A DNA stretch of 64,000 nucleotides from Leptospira kemamanensis (GCF_004769665.1 NZ_RQGG01000005.1:16295-80294), one strand, 5' to 3'. Shown: positions 1-9,784, counted from the stretch's first letter. Notes: generated from the letters alone by a model not told the origin. Made by a program: numbers and translations.

Positions 1-1074
1 GCTAAACTTTGGATCTCCACCAAGTTCCGCTCGGTCTCTGTAAGCCACTCGCATCGCTTCCGTGATTTGGATGACTTCCCCCACTTTGCCTTTCGGAAAA
101 GTCTTCCGTTTTGCCATTTCGTTATACAATTGCATCATGGTCACCAAGTGAACTCCAGAACTCGGTGGCGGCATGGTCATCAATTGGTATCCCCAAACAT
201 TGGAAACCAATGGATCCATCTGTTTGACTTGGTATTCTTTCCAATCTTCTGGACAAATAAACTCATCAAAATTTTGGTAATACAAAGAAACTCGTTTGGT
301 GGTTTCGCCATCAATCCATTCCTTTTCTTCGTTTTCGACAATTCGTTGTAAGGTTTGGAATAAATCTTCTTGGATGAGAAGTTCCCCTTCTCGAATGGGC
401 CGGTCATCAATGCCAAACACTTTTTGCATTTCCGGGTTCATCTCGGGCCAAACTTTTGTCACCACGTTTGCAAGATCTGCATACACAGCAAACCCATTTT
501 TCGCATAACGCATCGCAGGTGCCATTACATCCGCTAAATTGAGTTTTCCATGTTGTTTTTGGATTTTTAAAATGCCTTGCACATTTCCAGGAACCCCAAC
601 ACTAAACGCACCTTTTAAGATTTTACCTGTGTTCGGTGTTCCGTCAGGATTTAGAAAATAGGTAGCAGTTCCTTTTTTAGGGGAACGTTCTCTAAAATCA
701 TAGGCCCACTTCCCTTTTTTGGGAAGGTACACAATTGCAAATCCTCCTCCAAAAAGTCCTGTGGACTGAGGACGTAAAACAGAAATCGCAAAACTAGCGG
801 CACTAAAAACATCCACTACATTTCCGCCTTGTTTCCAAACTTCCACACCCGCTTGGGACGCAAGTGGATGGTCTGTAGCGATCATAAATTCTCGACCAAT
901 GAGTTCGTAGCGATCTCGTTTTTCCAAGGAACCTTGGATTTGTGGAAAAGAAGTTTCCGTTTCTTTTGTTTGTTTGGATTCTAAAAGGGTTTGAATGCTC
1001 TCACATCTATAAAAAGAGAAAACACAGAGAGAGATTAGGAGAAAAATGGTTCTCCTGTTTGGAAACAAACTCAA
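1..1074 (-). CDS. ggt: gamma-glutamyltranspeptidase, N-terminal part (cut by window start)
   Basis: Gamma-glutamyltransferase cleaves the gamma-glutamyl bond of glutathione and related peptides in the envelope. The reading frame stays open to base 1, giving 358 residues of a protein that is usually 550-600. Visible family signatures are ATDHPLAS near the mature N-terminus, [16 protein letters not shown] and [19 protein letters not shown] just before the edge. The autocleavage Thr of the small subunit lies outside the window, so activity cannot be judged. The N-terminus has a hydrophobic stretch ([11 protein letters not shown]) followed by Cys, which fits a signal or lipoprotein signal peptide. 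The start is inferred as TTG at 1074, overlapping the sufT stop as TTGA with GGGGA upstream; no ATG lies before the conserved region. Confidence 0.85.
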   Translation of the reverse strand, partial: MSLFPNRRTIFLLISLCVFSFYRCESIQTLLESKQTKETETSFPQIQGSLEKRDRYELIGREFMIATDHPLASQAGVEVWKQGGNVVDVFSAASFAISVLRPQSTGLFGGGFAIVYLPKKGKWAYDFRERSPKKGTATYFLNPDGTPNTGKILKGAFSVGVPGNVQGILKIQKQHGKLNLADVMAPAMRYAKNGFAVYADLANVVTKVWPEMNPEMQKVFGIDDRPIREGELLIQEDLFQTLQRIVENEEKEWIDGETTKRVSLYYQNFDEFICPEDWKEYQVKQMDPLVSNVWGYQLMTMPPPSSGVHLVTMMQLYNEMAKRKTFPKGKVGEVIQITEAMRVAYRDRAELGGDPKFS

Positions 1075-1394
1075 TCGAATATCCCCATTTGCATTTTGGC
1101 TTCTTCACTTGCCATCGATCTTGGTTCCCATTTTGGATTCCAAACCACATGAACAACTACCTCATTGATTCCATCCACACGTAATGCATGGGTTTCAATG
1201 TCTTGTTTCATTTGAGGTCCTGCTGGACAGGCAAGGGATGTATATGTCATAGTTACTTCCGCTGTTTCCCCTTCCACCTTCACATCATAAATCAAACCAA
1301 GTTCCACAAGGGAGATTCCAATTTCAGGATCTTCCACAGACCGGATGCTATAATACACTTCCCATTCTTTTTCAGTTTCAGGTTCTCGGATCAT
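1071..1394 (-). CDS. sufT: SufT / MIP18-family (DUF59) iron-sulfur assembly protein
   Basis: A 107-residue DUF59/MIP18-type protein, the family that helps mature and deliver Fe-S clusters. Typical motifs are [17 protein letters not shown] and the [11 protein letters not shown] segment, whose Cys is the conserved family Cys. It is the last suf gene of the operon and overlaps sufU by 17 bases upstream and the ggt start downstream, so translation is probably coupled. A role as auxiliary Fe-S maturation factor is inferred from family and context. Confidence is high for the family and moderate for the exact role. Confidence 0.88.
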   Translation of the reverse strand: MIREPETEKEWEVYYSIRSVEDPEIGISLVELGLIYDVKVEGETAEVTMTYTSLACPAGPQMKQDIETHALRVDGINEVVVHVVWNPKWEPRSMASEEAKMQMGIFD

Positions 1395-1821
1395 GATTTA
1401 CCTCAATGATTTTTAATAGAGTTTGCCAAGGCAAAAGAGCACAACGATGACGACTAGGGTGAAACTTCACACTCTCTAAAAAGGATAACTCTTCTTTGTC
1501 ACCAAACAAGGAAGATTCCATCCCTTCTAAAAAATTTTTACGTTCCTTTAGATAGTTAGGAATAAATTCTTTTTTGAATTTGTTTTGATTTCGAAATAAA
1601 AAACCTACTGAAGCAGAACATATCGAACAAGATTCTCCAGATACAGCTTGGATCTGAAGGGAACCATCTTCATTTTCCAAATAATACAATTTCACTTCAT
1701 CCCCACACAAGGGATTAAGCGCGCTCACTTCCTTTACCACATCTTTTGGTATTTGCCAATTGGCTAAAGATTTCCATTTCAGAAAATCTACGTATGAATT
1801 ATTTTCTAACGACACGACCAA
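1378..1821 (-). CDS. sufU: SufU/IscU-like Fe-S scaffold or sulfur acceptor
   Basis: A 147-residue NifU-N/IscU-fold protein. The ligand Cys residues sit in NPLCGDEV (C39), [10 protein letters not shown] (C65, C68) and [12 protein letters not shown] (C127), which is the SufU pattern of Gram-positive-type SUF systems, where SufU takes sulfur from SufS through a zinc site. The chosen start is TTG at 1821, inside the end of sufS (23-base overlap); a GTG six bases further in is an alternative. It follows sufS directly, as expected for a desulfurase partner. Confidence 0.88.
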   Translation of the reverse strand: MVVSLENNSYVDFLKWKSLANWQIPKDVVKEVSALNPLCGDEVKLYYLENEDGSLQIQAVSGESCSICSASVGFLFRNQNKFKKEFIPNYLKERKNFLEGMESSLFGDKEELSFLESVKFHPSRHRCALLPWQTLLKIIEVNHDPRT

Positions 1822-3043
1822 ATATCGATTTCACTTTCTCGATCGATTGGATGAGTGCATCGATGTCTTCTTTAGTATTGTAGAAGTAAAAAGATGCCCG
1901 ACAGGTCCCTGGGATTTGTAATTGTTTCATAAGTGGTTGGCAACAGTGGTGACCCACACGAATCGCCACACCTTCTTCATCTAAAATGGAACCCACGTCA
2001 TGAGGATGGATTCCGTCCAAGGTAAAGGAGACAACTCCCCCCCTTTTTTCTAAATCATCTGTCCCGTAAAGGGTTAAACCGCCGATACGATGAAACCGTT
2101 CCAGTGCATATTCGGTTAACATCCGTTCGTGTTCTTTGATGTTTTTCATACCTACTTTTTGTAAATAGTCCAAAGCATGAGAAAATCCAATGACTCCAGC
2201 GATGTTCGGTGTACCTGCTTCTAATTTTGCAGGAAGGGCTGCATACGTAGAACTTTCCAATTCCACAGATTCAATCATATCACCACCACCTAACCAAGGA
2301 GGCATGGCTTCTAAAATTTCCTCTTTTCCAAAAAGAACTCCAACTCCCGTTGGACCGAGCATCTTATGAGCAGAAAAAGCATAAAAGTCTACATCCATAT
2401 CCACCAAATGGATTGGCATATGACAAGCTGCTTGCGCACCATCTACTAGAATTTTGGCACCAACTTGCCTTACACGATCAATGATTTTTGACAAATCATG
2501 AACCGTTCCTGTGACATTGGACATTTGACTGATTGCGACGATTTTTGTACGTTTGGTTATAATTTCGTTTAACTTAGATAAGTCGTAAGTCGTATCTTCT
2601 TTGATGGGGATGAATTTTAAAAATGCCTTCTTTTCTCGAGCCAACATCTGCCAAGGAACTAAATTAGAATGATGTTCCTGAACCGATAAAACAATTTCAT
2701 CTCCTTCCGATACATTCACTCTTCCATAGGTCTGAGCAACGAGGTTGATTGAATCAGTTGTTCCACGTGTGAAAATGATTGCTTTGGCACATTGCGCTTG
2801 GAAAAAATGGCTAGTTTTGATCCTTGTCCTTTCAAAAAGTTCTGTTGCATGTTGGGAAAGGTAATACACCCCACGATGGATGTTTGCATTTTCTTTCGCA
2901 TAATAATCATTTGTTGCCTGGATCACAGACATTGGTTTTTGGGAAGTAGCACCATTGTCTAAATAAACAAGTGGTTTTCCATTTGGTATGGTTTCAGAAA
3001 GAATGGGAAAGTCTAAGCGTAGTTTGTATGGATCCAAACTCAT
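1799..3043 (-). CDS. sufS: cysteine desulfurase SufS
   Basis: PLP-dependent group II cysteine desulfurase (414 residues) that mobilises sulfur from cysteine for Fe-S cluster assembly. The PLP Lys is K227 in [13 protein letters not shown]; the cofactor His pair is in [10 protein letters not shown]; the persulfide Cys is C367 in [11 protein letters not shown]. An extra Cys (C368) follows it where Ala is common. The ATG overlaps the Rieske gene stop as ATGA. Length and motifs are complete, so a functional enzyme is expected. Confidence 0.95.
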   Translation of the reverse strand: MSLDPYKLRLDFPILSETIPNGKPLVYLDNGATSQKPMSVIQATNDYYAKENANIHRGVYYLSQHATELFERTRIKTSHFFQAQCAKAIIFTRGTTDSINLVAQTYGRVNVSEGDEIVLSVQEHHSNLVPWQMLAREKKAFLKFIPIKEDTTYDLSKLNEIITKRTKIVAISQMSNVTGTVHDLSKIIDRVRQVGAKILVDGAQAACHMPIHLVDMDVDFYAFSAHKMLGPTGVGVLFGKEEILEAMPPWLGGGDMIESVELESSTYAALPAKLEAGTPNIAGVIGFSHALDYLQKVGMKNIKEHERMLTEYALERFHRIGGLTLYGTDDLEKRGGVVSFTLDGIHPHDVGSILDEEGVAIRVGHHCCQPLMKQLQIPGTCRASFYFYNTKEDIDALIQSIEKVKSIFGRVVRK

Positions 3044-3357
3044 ACGGACTCCAAATCCACTTCTAAATCATCCCCAACCACTTTGGTTGGAAATACAGTG
3101 AGTGGCTCTGTAGCAGGAAGTGCTAATACACTTCCATTTCGAATATCGAATTTCGCAAAATGGCGAGGACAAGTGATCACACATCCTTCTAATTTTCCGC
3201 AAGAGATTTCTTCTCCATCATGGGTACAAGAATCTTCGAAGGCATAATACTCATTTTCCCATTTGGTCACCACAACAGAAAAATGTCTGGTTTTTACAAC
3301 CTTCATCTTTCCTTCTTCAATTTCCCCAATAGAGACTAACTTTTTAAAAGCCATCAT
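3040..3357 (-). CDS. Rieske-type [2Fe-2S] ferredoxin-like protein
   Basis: A 105-residue single-domain Rieske protein. The two ligand boxes are DSCTHDG (C44, H46) and [11 protein letters not shown] (C63, H66), giving C-x-H and C-x2-H, as in NirD or dioxygenase-type Rieske ferredoxins. No transmembrane segment is visible, so it is cytosolic. It lies between sufD and sufS and overlaps both by ATGA. This suggests it supplies electrons for cluster assembly or is an early client; that role is inferred only from position. Confidence 0.9.
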   Translation of the reverse strand: MMAFKKLVSIGEIEEGKMKVVKTRHFSVVVTKWENEYYAFEDSCTHDGEEISCGKLEGCVITCPRHFAKFDIRNGSVLALPATEPLTVFPTKVVGDDLEVDLESV

Positions 3358-4517
3358 TTCCCTCCCACGAGAATTGTATGAATGGAAGATTCCAATTCTT
3401 GTTTGATTTCATCAGAAAAACCTATGGCATGGATGGATTCGCCATAAAATGCAGTGACGAGAAGAGATTTAGATTCCTCAGGACTCAGTCCCCGAGACAA
3501 TAAATAAAAAAACTGTTCTTCGTCAATGTCCCCGACAGTGGCTCCGTGGGTACAAGATACGTCTTCAGCAAGAACTTCTAATTTTGGATTGGCTTCTGCT
3601 CTTGCTTTTTTATTTAAAGAAAGGTTAAACGATTCTTGGTGTGCAACCACCTTTTTTAAATTAGGTGGGATGATCAAATTTCCTGTAAACACATGGTGGG
3701 AACGATCGGTGACTATGGCTTTGTAACTAATTTTACTGGTTGTATGGTCTGCATGGTGGACCATTTCCATATCCAAATCTTTGAGGTTACGATTTCCTAT
3801 GGCAGAGACTCCGTCCACAGTCACCTCCGCTCCTTTTCCTAAAAGATGGGAAAATAGAAATAATTTGGAACGAAATCCACCAAATGGGAAATGGTGGAAT
3901 TTCACCGAGGCATTTTCTTTTGCTAAAACAAGAACAGTTCGAAATTGGAGTAAGTCTTCGTCCAAATTCTCTTCATCTAAAATTTCAACGATGGAATCTT
4001 TTTCCGAAACAAATACATCCACGATAGACAAAAGATGAAGTGACTCTGAATCATGTTTTGTTTCGGTTTTGAATTGAATTTGTGTGGAAGAACCACTGGG
4101 AACATAAAAAATTCGAAACAAACACTTAGGTTCGTCTCCTGTAAAGGATTCTGTTATGATGTGTATTGGTTCTTCACAGGGAAACACTGAAATTTCTGAG
4201 GAGCCAAGAACGGAAAGATAGGTAAAATATTCTTTTGGCAAATGGGTTTTCACCAAGTCCAAAATTTCCTTTTGTTTCGCAGTAGATAACAACGGTTCGC
4301 TGGTGCTCGAATTCGAAGTGTGATTTGCAAAACTTTTTTGATTGGGATCAAACCCGACTTCTTTCCAATCGATGGAACTGATTGGAAATTTGCGGTAATT
4401 TTCCTCTTTTTCCGTGGGGAAACTGAGACCTTCCCAATCTGCCATAAGAGACTGGTTCCATTCTTGTTTTGTCGTGAGATCGATTGAAAATTGATTTTTT
4501 TTGAGTGAGGAATTCAT
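3354..4517 (-). CDS. sufD: Fe-S cluster assembly protein SufD
   Basis: SufB/SufD family beta-helix protein, 387 residues from the chosen start. The C-terminal signature [24 protein letters not shown] is SufD-like and lacks the longer N-terminal part of SufB. ATG at 4517 is preferred over a TTG at 4544 because it overlaps the sufC stop as ATGA and has GAAGGGG just upstream. SufD acts with SufB and SufC in the scaffold complex. No sufB is present next to it, so SufB must be encoded elsewhere or be replaced. Confidence 0.9.
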   Translation of the reverse strand: MNSSLKKNQFSIDLTTKQEWNQSLMADWEGLSFPTEKEENYRKFPISSIDWKEVGFDPNQKSFANHTSNSSTSEPLLSTAKQKEILDLVKTHLPKEYFTYLSVLGSSEISVFPCEEPIHIITESFTGDEPKCLFRIFYVPSGSSTQIQFKTETKHDSESLHLLSIVDVFVSEKDSIVEILDEENLDEDLLQFRTVLVLAKENASVKFHHFPFGGFRSKLFLFSHLLGKGAEVTVDGVSAIGNRNLKDLDMEMVHHADHTTSKISYKAIVTDRSHHVFTGNLIIPPNLKKVVAHQESFNLSLNKKARAEANPKLEVLAEDVSCTHGATVGDIDEEQFFYLLSRGLSPEESKSLLVTAFYGESIHAIGFSDEIKQELESSIHTILVGGK

Positions 4518-5266
4518 TTGACCCCTTCTCTCTCCAAAATCCAATCATATCCCACTTCTTCTAATTTCAAAGATAGGTCTTTTCCTCCCGTCTCCAAAAT
4601 CCTACCATCTGCAAACACGTGAACAAAATCGGGAACGATATAATTCAACATCCTTTGGTAATGTGTGATGAGTAAAATGGATCGTTCTGGATTTCGGTTG
4701 GCATTAATCCCTTCTGAAACAATTCGTAAGGCATCGATATCAAGTCCCGAATCGGTTTCATCCAAAATGGACAAAACAGGTTTCAGTAAACTCATTTGTA
4801 AAATTTCAGCGCGTTTTTTTTCTCCACCAGAAAATCCATCATTCACATAACGACCGATAAATGATTGAGGCACTTCCAAAAGATCCATTGCCGATTTTAG
4901 CTCTTGTTTGAATTCCTTCACAGGAAGTTCTTTTCCACGGTGAGCCTTGAGAATGGATTTTAGAAAATTCCCGATCGTTACACCAGGAAGTGCAGTTGGG
5001 TATTGAAAGGATAAAAATACACCAAGCCTTGCTCTTTCGTCTGTACTCAGTTTTAAAATCGATTGTCCACGAAAGAGAATGTCACCGGAAGTGACTGTGT
5101 ATTTTGGATGGCCGAGAATGACATTCGAAAGTGTACTTTTCCCCGATCCATTGGGACCCATGATGGCATGGACTTCCCCGCTTCCGATCGTCAAATTGAC
5201 CCCACGGAGGATTTCTTTGTCTCCCACGGTGGCATGAAGAGATTGTATTTCGAGAATTGCGGACAA
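4514..5266 (-). CDS. sufC: SufC Fe-S assembly ABC-type ATPase
   Basis: SufC, a 250-residue soluble ABC ATPase that energises the SufBD scaffold. Walker A is GPNGSGKST, the signature is [14 protein letters not shown] (SufC-type) and Walker B is [12 protein letters not shown], the D-E-T-D-S-G-L-D form typical of SufC. The start is TTG at 5266, with AGGA seven bases upstream and no usable ATG nearby. It is the first gene of the suf operon, behind a promoter with a Fur-family-like palindrome. Confidence 0.95.
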   Translation of the reverse strand: MSAILEIQSLHATVGDKEILRGVNLTIGSGEVHAIMGPNGSGKSTLSNVILGHPKYTVTSGDILFRGQSILKLSTDERARLGVFLSFQYPTALPGVTIGNFLKSILKAHRGKELPVKEFKQELKSAMDLLEVPQSFIGRYVNDGFSGGEKKRAEILQMSLLKPVLSILDETDSGLDIDALRIVSEGINANRNPERSILLITHYQRMLNYIVPDFVHVFADGRILETGGKDLSLKLEEVGYDWILEREGVK

Positions 5267-5288
5267 GGTGGTATCCTGTTTTTTTTAT

Positions 5289-5332
5289 TTAGAATGATTC
5301 TATATTATAGACGAATCCCTTCTACCAGGAAA
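5289..5332 (-). promoter_or_regulatory. suf operon promoter with Fur/PerR-like operator
   Basis: On the minus strand a perfect TATAAT (5309-5304) lies about 40 bases before the sufC start, with a weak -35 TTTCCT (5332-5327) at 17-base spacing. Directly after the -10, at 5303-5289, is ATAGAATCATTCTAA, a 7-1-7 palindrome that matches 12 of the 14 specified bases of the PerR consensus (TTATAATnATTATAA). It would cover the transcription start, so a Fur-family repressor bound there would block the operon. Seen directly: the -10 and the palindrome. Inferred: the regulator. Confidence 0.55.
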
Positions 5333-5358
5333 ATCGACCACTCAAAAAAAACAAGATT

Positions 5359-6597
5359 CTATTCCGACCAACTCACCTGGGCAACAAGGATCTTCCCTGC
5401 CATCAGGGAAAAGGTAAAAATCACATATTGGTTCTGGTTACCTATGTCATACAAAGGATAGGTCACACCCCATTTTTTGCGAAACCGTTCGGACTCTTCC
5501 TTGTGTTTCAAAAAATACGGTTTCCACGCATAATTATTGCCAATCTGCCGGGAACGTTCCAAATACCCACCGTTCATCCGATCCAAATCATAGGTCGGTG
5601 TGATTTGGTATCCTTCCGCATCACAAACAAAAACCTTCAAAATCTCTCTTGGTAAGGAACCTAAGATTTGACCAAAGCGAAATGGAAAGTCCTCTTCACT
5701 GGAATCCGAAAGTTCATAAAACAAATCTTGTAATTGGTCTATGATCTTTTGTTCCCGGATTCCTTTGTCTCGCAGTTCCCTCGAACGAACACTGGAGAAG
5801 TTTTCCAAAACGGTTTTCATTTTGTCTGAGAATGTATTGCGATTCAAAAAATGGGGATTCGGGGTCGAAAAGTAAAACCCTTGTAAGAGATTGGCTCCCA
5901 TGGAAAGAGCAAGATTCACTTCTTCTTCCGTTTCAATCCCTTCAAACAGAAGTTGGCTTCCTAATTTTTGTGACATCTCGGAGATCGCACCGAGTACTTG
6001 TTTAAAAGAGTTTTTATTCAAACTCTCTCGCATGATGCGAATATCCACTTTCATGATGTCTGGGTGTAAATACCCAATCCGTTCCAAATTGGAAAAACCT
6101 GTTCCTAAGTCGTCGATGGCAATTTTCAGACCATAATCTCGAAAGATTTGGACAATTTGGATCAGGCGTTCGATGGAACCATCAAATTCATCTTCTGTGA
6201 TTTCAATGACTACCTGGTTGCGATCAATCCCATATTTTTCAATGAGTTGGATGATATGAAAATTTTCGGCAAAAAGATCAGTATGGTGCACCCTCGATAA
6301 AAAGTTCGGCATCATATTGAAGAAAAGTTTGGTGCGAAGGTTACTTTCCTTCAGGGTCTGGACGGCCTTCTCTCTTAAAATTCGGTCAATATTGTAAATG
6401 GGAACAGGATCGTGTTCTCTATTGTGAAATAACCCACCTAAAGAATGGTAGGTGTTCTCTTCTGGATTGAACTGCCGGCCGAGGACTTCGTAAGCAGAAA
6501 TCGACCGATTGATGGCATTGACGATGGGTTGGAAATGAGGGACAAAATATGTCTCGTTCCAAAACTGGTTTCCTTCCGTTGATTCCGTTGTGAACAT
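5359..6597 (-). CDS. EAL-domain c-di-GMP phosphodiesterase with YkuI-like C-terminal domain
   Basis: A 412-residue cytosolic protein. Residues about 15-260 form an EAL domain: YEVLGR (EVL at 37-39), NMMPNFL, EITE, DDLGTGFSN, DIMKVD and FEGIETEEE are all present, so the metal and substrate residues look intact although EAL reads EVL. The remaining 150 residues resemble the YkuI C-terminal PAS/Cache-like sensory domain. It likely hydrolyses c-di-GMP in response to a ligand. It is monocistronic, with 92 bases to sufC and 117 bases to glgC. The possible ligand is unknown. Confidence 0.85.
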   Translation of the reverse strand: MFTTESTEGNQFWNETYFVPHFQPIVNAINRSISAYEVLGRQFNPEENTYHSLGGLFHNREHDPVPIYNIDRILREKAVQTLKESNLRTKLFFNMMPNFLSRVHHTDLFAENFHIIQLIEKYGIDRNQVVIEITEDEFDGSIERLIQIVQIFRDYGLKIAIDDLGTGFSNLERIGYLHPDIMKVDIRIMRESLNKNSFKQVLGAISEMSQKLGSQLLFEGIETEEEVNLALSMGANLLQGFYFSTPNPHFLNRNTFSDKMKTVLENFSSVRSRELRDKGIREQKIIDQLQDLFYELSDSSEEDFPFRFGQILGSLPREILKVFVCDAEGYQITPTYDLDRMNGGYLERSRQIGNNYAWKPYFLKHKEESERFRKKWGVTYPLYDIGNQNQYVIFTFSLMAGKILVAQVSWSE

Positions 6598-6674
6598 GGT
6601 TCCCTTTCATCCAGGCTATAAGCGAGACCTTCCCTGGCAAGAAAATTTCCACATTTTTGAAACAAATTGGACTT

Positions 6675-6711
6675 AAATTTGACCCACAGAAATCATATTT
6701 GTGTCAAATTT
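6675..6711. repeat. inverted repeat between glgC and the EAL gene
   Basis: Perfect 9-base arms AAATTTGAC (6675-6683) and GTCAAATTT (6703-6711) lie immediately after the glgC stop codon. The pairing can extend by ACA/TGT with a two-base bulge. There is no long T tract after it, so it is either a weak glgC terminator or an operator for the EAL gene, whose start is about 80 bases downstream. Confidence 0.45.
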
Positions 6712-6714
6712 GCC

Positions 6715-7998
6715 CTAAATAGAGTAGCCATCAGGAATCGCCGAATGCCTTGGCACCACGATGATCCCTTCCCGAATGCGAATGAACTCATCTTCGTATT
6801 CTTGTAAGTTCTGTTCGTTTAACAGGCGAACGTTGGCGCCTATCGCACAGTCTTTGTCGACAATTGTCCGTCGTATTTCGCAGTTAGGCCCAATGCCAAT
6901 CGGGATTTTTCCTGATTTCCGATCGAAGTAACCGTAGTGATCAAGTCCCATGATGATGGAATCATAGATTTTGGTTCCCGAAGCAATGAGTTGGCGCACC
7001 CCGATGATCGAACGGTGCACCTCACATTGGTTAAGGATGGTTCCTTCGGAGATGAGAGCTTGGTTCACGACCGCCTGATTGATCTTTGACGGTGGTAATG
7101 CCCTAGCCCTTGTGTAAATCGGGGTTTTCTCTAAATACAAATTGAATTTAGGAATATGGTCGGTTAACATCAAATTGGCTTCGTAAAAGGCCTTGATGGT
7201 TCCAATGTCCTCCCAATAACCGTCGTAAGTATACGCTTTGACCTTTCGTTCTTTTATGGCTTTGGGTAAAATTTCCTTTCCAAAATCGGCAAGACTTCGG
7301 TCTTCCAAGACATCGATTAACGTAGATGTGTTGAAGATATAAATCCCCATATTGGCTAAAAATGTACCGTTTTCCGTCCGACAGGATTCCACCTGGGTGA
7401 TCTCTTGTGGTTTTTCGATGAATTCTTGGATGATGCCACCCACTCCTGCTTTCACAATTCCTAAACCATAAATTTGGTCTTCAGGAATCGCATTGGTTGC
7501 AACAGAGATTTGTGTTTCTGGGTCCATCAGATGGCTTTGCATAAAGTCTGCAAGGTCCATATTGTAGAGTTGATCTCCCGATAAGATGAGGACATATTTG
7601 GGTTTTTGTTCCCGGATATAAGGAAGCACTTTTCTCACGGCATCCGCAGTGCCTTCAAACCAATTCGCACTGGAAACGGTTTGTTCAGCGGCGATGATTT
7701 CCACAAAACTCTTTTGGTGGATATTGTTTGTCGCGTAGGTGCGATTGATGTGACGGTTCAGTGAATACGAGTTAAACTGAGTTAAAATAAAGATTTTTTC
7801 AAATCCGCTGTTTAAGGAATTGGAAATAGGGATATCAATCAAACGATACTTCCCACCAAAACTCACGGCGGGTTTTGATCGTTTTTCAGTTAAAGGCAAT
7901 AGCCTTGTGCCCTTTCCCCCACCTAAAATAATTGTGAGCACTTCATCTTTTTTTAAGATAAAATCCACACAGTCGATTGAGTCTTCTTGAAATCGCAT
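6715..7998 (-). CDS. glgC: glucose-1-phosphate adenylyltransferase
   Basis: ADP-glucose pyrophosphorylase (427 residues) makes ADP-glucose from glucose-1-phosphate and ATP, the committed step of glycogen synthesis. Signatures: GGGKGTRLLPLTEKRSKPAV near the N-terminus, SGDQLYNMDL, EFIEKPQE, GYWEDIGTI, and a C-terminal left-handed beta-helix repeat region ending near residue 410. ATG at 7998 has AAGGA upstream. It follows purQ by 54 bases but no other glycogen gene lies in the window. The ten residues before the nucleotidyltransferase core are slightly longer than usual. Confidence 0.93.
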   Translation of the reverse strand: MRFQEDSIDCVDFILKKDEVLTIILGGGKGTRLLPLTEKRSKPAVSFGGKYRLIDIPISNSLNSGFEKIFILTQFNSYSLNRHINRTYATNNIHQKSFVEIIAAEQTVSSANWFEGTADAVRKVLPYIREQKPKYVLILSGDQLYNMDLADFMQSHLMDPETQISVATNAIPEDQIYGLGIVKAGVGGIIQEFIEKPQEITQVESCRTENGTFLANMGIYIFNTSTLIDVLEDRSLADFGKEILPKAIKERKVKAYTYDGYWEDIGTIKAFYEANLMLTDHIPKFNLYLEKTPIYTRARALPPSKINQAVVNQALISEGTILNQCEVHRSIIGVRQLIASGTKIYDSIIMGLDHYGYFDRKSGKIPIGIGPNCEIRRTIVDKDCAIGANVRLLNEQNLQEYEDEFIRIREGIIVVPRHSAIPDGYSI

Positions 7999-8052
7999 AC
8001 CTATCCTTATAAAGGGATTGGACGAAAAAGCAAGAAAAGGAAATCGAAGTTT

Positions 8053-8700
8053 CTAATTTTTTAAAAGAGCTTCTAAGATTTGTTTGCCGTCCATTTTTCC
8101 TGTATAAGGATTCATGGCTCGTTCAGGGTGAGGCATCATTCCAAGAACATTTCCTTTTTCATTGCAAATCCCTGCGATGTCATGTAAGGAACCATTTGGG
8201 TTTTCTTTGTAACGAAACACCACTTGGCCATTTTTTTCTAAACGTTCTAAAGTTTCTGCATCTGCAAAGTAGGCACCTTCTCCATGAGCAATGGGAATGG
8301 AAAGATTTCCTTGGATTTGTTTTCCAAATGCATTTTCTTTTACGGGAACGAGGTCCACATCTTTACAAATGTATTTAAGAGTGCGGTTGTGTAGAAGTGC
8401 TCCCGGAAGTAATCCCGATTCTGTTAGGATTTGGAAACCATTACAAACACCGAGAACCTTTCCCCCTTTGTTTGCATACTTGACCACCGATTCCATGGAA
8501 GGGCTAAACTTTGCCATGGCTCCACAGCGAAGGTAATCACCGAAGGAAAATCCACCAGGTAAAACAACTAAATCAGGAACATCTTCAAAGGATTCTTTGT
8601 ACCAGGTGTATTCCACATTCGCTTGGAAGGTTTCCTGTAAGACAGTTCCCACATCCTTATCACAATTGGAACCAGGAAAGGTAACAACACGAACCTTCAT
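8053..8700 (-). CDS. purQ: FGAM synthase glutaminase subunit PurQ
   Basis: Class I glutamine amidotransferase subunit (215 residues) of phosphoribosylformylglycinamidine synthase, giving ammonia to small PurL in purine synthesis. The catalytic Cys is in GVCNGFQIL and the catalytic His in MPHPERAMNP; the N-terminus VVTFPGSNCD is typical. Its start overlaps the purS stop by ATGA. purL is not in the window, so the complex is completed from elsewhere. Confidence 0.95.
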   Translation of the reverse strand: MKVRVVTFPGSNCDKDVGTVLQETFQANVEYTWYKESFEDVPDLVVLPGGFSFGDYLRCGAMAKFSPSMESVVKYANKGGKVLGVCNGFQILTESGLLPGALLHNRTLKYICKDVDLVPVKENAFGKQIQGNLSIPIAHGEGAYFADAETLERLEKNGQVVFRYKENPNGSLHDIAGICNEKGNVLGMMPHPERAMNPYTGKMDGKQILEALLKN

Positions 8701-8945
8701 TGTGACTCCACAACCAATTTGTATGTTTCGATCACTTGGTTCACAAGGACTGATTCACAGATTTCTTTGGCTACTTTTTCTGCTTCTTGTAAAGAAGAGG
8801 CATTGAGTTTGATTTCAATGTATTTTCCCACACGTAAGTCTTGGACTTGTGTTCTCCCTTGGTCTTGTAGGGTACGAAGAACGGTTTGTCCTTGGGGATC
8901 TAGGACGGATTCTTTGAGGGTGACATTTATTTTTGCGACAAACAT
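8697..8945 (-). CDS. purS: FGAM synthase subunit PurS
   Basis: An 82-residue PurS, the small bridging subunit of the three-part FGAM synthase (PurL-PurQ-PurS). Recognised by MFVAKINVTLKESVLDPQG and the segment VGKYIEIKL. It overlaps purC by 19 bases and purQ by 4, so the three pur genes are translated as one unit. Its presence shows the organism uses the small-PurL type of enzyme. Confidence 0.93.
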   Translation of the reverse strand: MFVAKINVTLKESVLDPQGQTVLRTLQDQGRTQVQDLRVGKYIEIKLNASSLQEAEKVAKEICESVLVNQVIETYKLVVESQ

Positions 8946-9784
8946 AGGTTGATTTTCTCTTCTAATTCCAAGTATTTTTTACGTAGTTCCTGAATCAAGG
9001 ATTCGGGGAGTTGTGGGGGCGGAGGATTTTTATCCCAGGAGGTGGATTCCAGCCAATTTCTAAGGATTTGTTTGTCAAAACTGGCAGGTGTTTTTCCTAA
9101 AACATAAGTAGAAGCGTCCCAATACCGCGAGGAATCGGGTGTCAAAATTTCATCGATGAGGATGGGTTCCCCATCCATCAATCCAAATTCAAATTTGGTG
9201 TCACAAAGAAGGATTCCTTGTTTTGCCATGAGTCCGTGTGCTTCCGTATACAAACGAAGGGAAAGATTTTTTACCTTTTGGAATAAAACGGAACCCACTT
9301 CCTTTTCCATGGTTTCTTCACTTACATTTTCATCGTGCCCAGAATCATTTTTTCTAGCTGGTGTGAAAATCGGTGTCGGAAATTGATACGACTCTTGTAA
9401 ACCTTTTGGGTAAGGAGTTTCCGCTATCGTTCCCGACTGCAGGTATTCTTTCCAAGCAGAACCAGTGAGGTAACCCCGCACCACACATTCGAAGTCGATC
9501 CGTTTTGCTTTTTTCACAAGTACAGACCGGCCAACCACTGCGGGATCATTTTGATAGGGTTTCGGAAATAAATTCGGATCATCAGTCACCAAATGATTTG
9601 GAATCTCGTGAAAGTGATGGAACCATTTTGTCGAAATACGAGTGAGAATTTTCCCTTTGTCTTCCACTGGTTCTGAAAAAACGACATCAAATGCAGAAAT
9701 CCTATCTGTGGCAACGAGTAATAACTCAGTTCCCAAATCATAGACATCTCTCACCTTTCCTTTGTAATGCGGATTTGGAATCAT
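8927..9784 (-). CDS. purC: SAICAR synthase PurC
   Basis: Phosphoribosylaminoimidazole-succinocarboxamide synthase, 285 residues from the chosen start, joins aspartate to CAIR using ATP. Motifs include KGKVRDVYDLG, ATDRISAFDVVF, ECVVRGYLTGSAWKEY, CDTKFEFG and DEILTPDSSRYW. ATG at 9784 is preferred because it overlaps the upstream stop as ATGA; GTG at 9796 is an in-frame alternative. It heads purC-purS-purQ but is coupled to a response-regulator phosphatase gene upstream. Confidence 0.94.
   Translation of the reverse strand: MIPNPHYKGKVRDVYDLGTELLLVATDRISAFDVVFSEPVEDKGKILTRISTKWFHHFHEIPNHLVTDDPNLFPKPYQNDPAVVGRSVLVKKAKRIDFECVVRGYLTGSAWKEYLQSGTIAETPYPKGLQESYQFPTPIFTPARKNDSGHDENVSEETMEKEVGSVLFQKVKNLSLRLYTEAHGLMAKQGILLCDTKFEFGLMDGEPILIDEILTPDSSRYWDASTYVLGKTPASFDKQILRNWLESTSWDKNPPPPQLPESLIQELRKKYLELEEKINLCLSQK

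Noticed and set aside
3354..4517. Reading the SufD-like protein as SufB
   Set aside because: Length is below 400 and the C-terminal pattern is [15 protein letters not shown] rather than the EHEA-type pattern of SufB.
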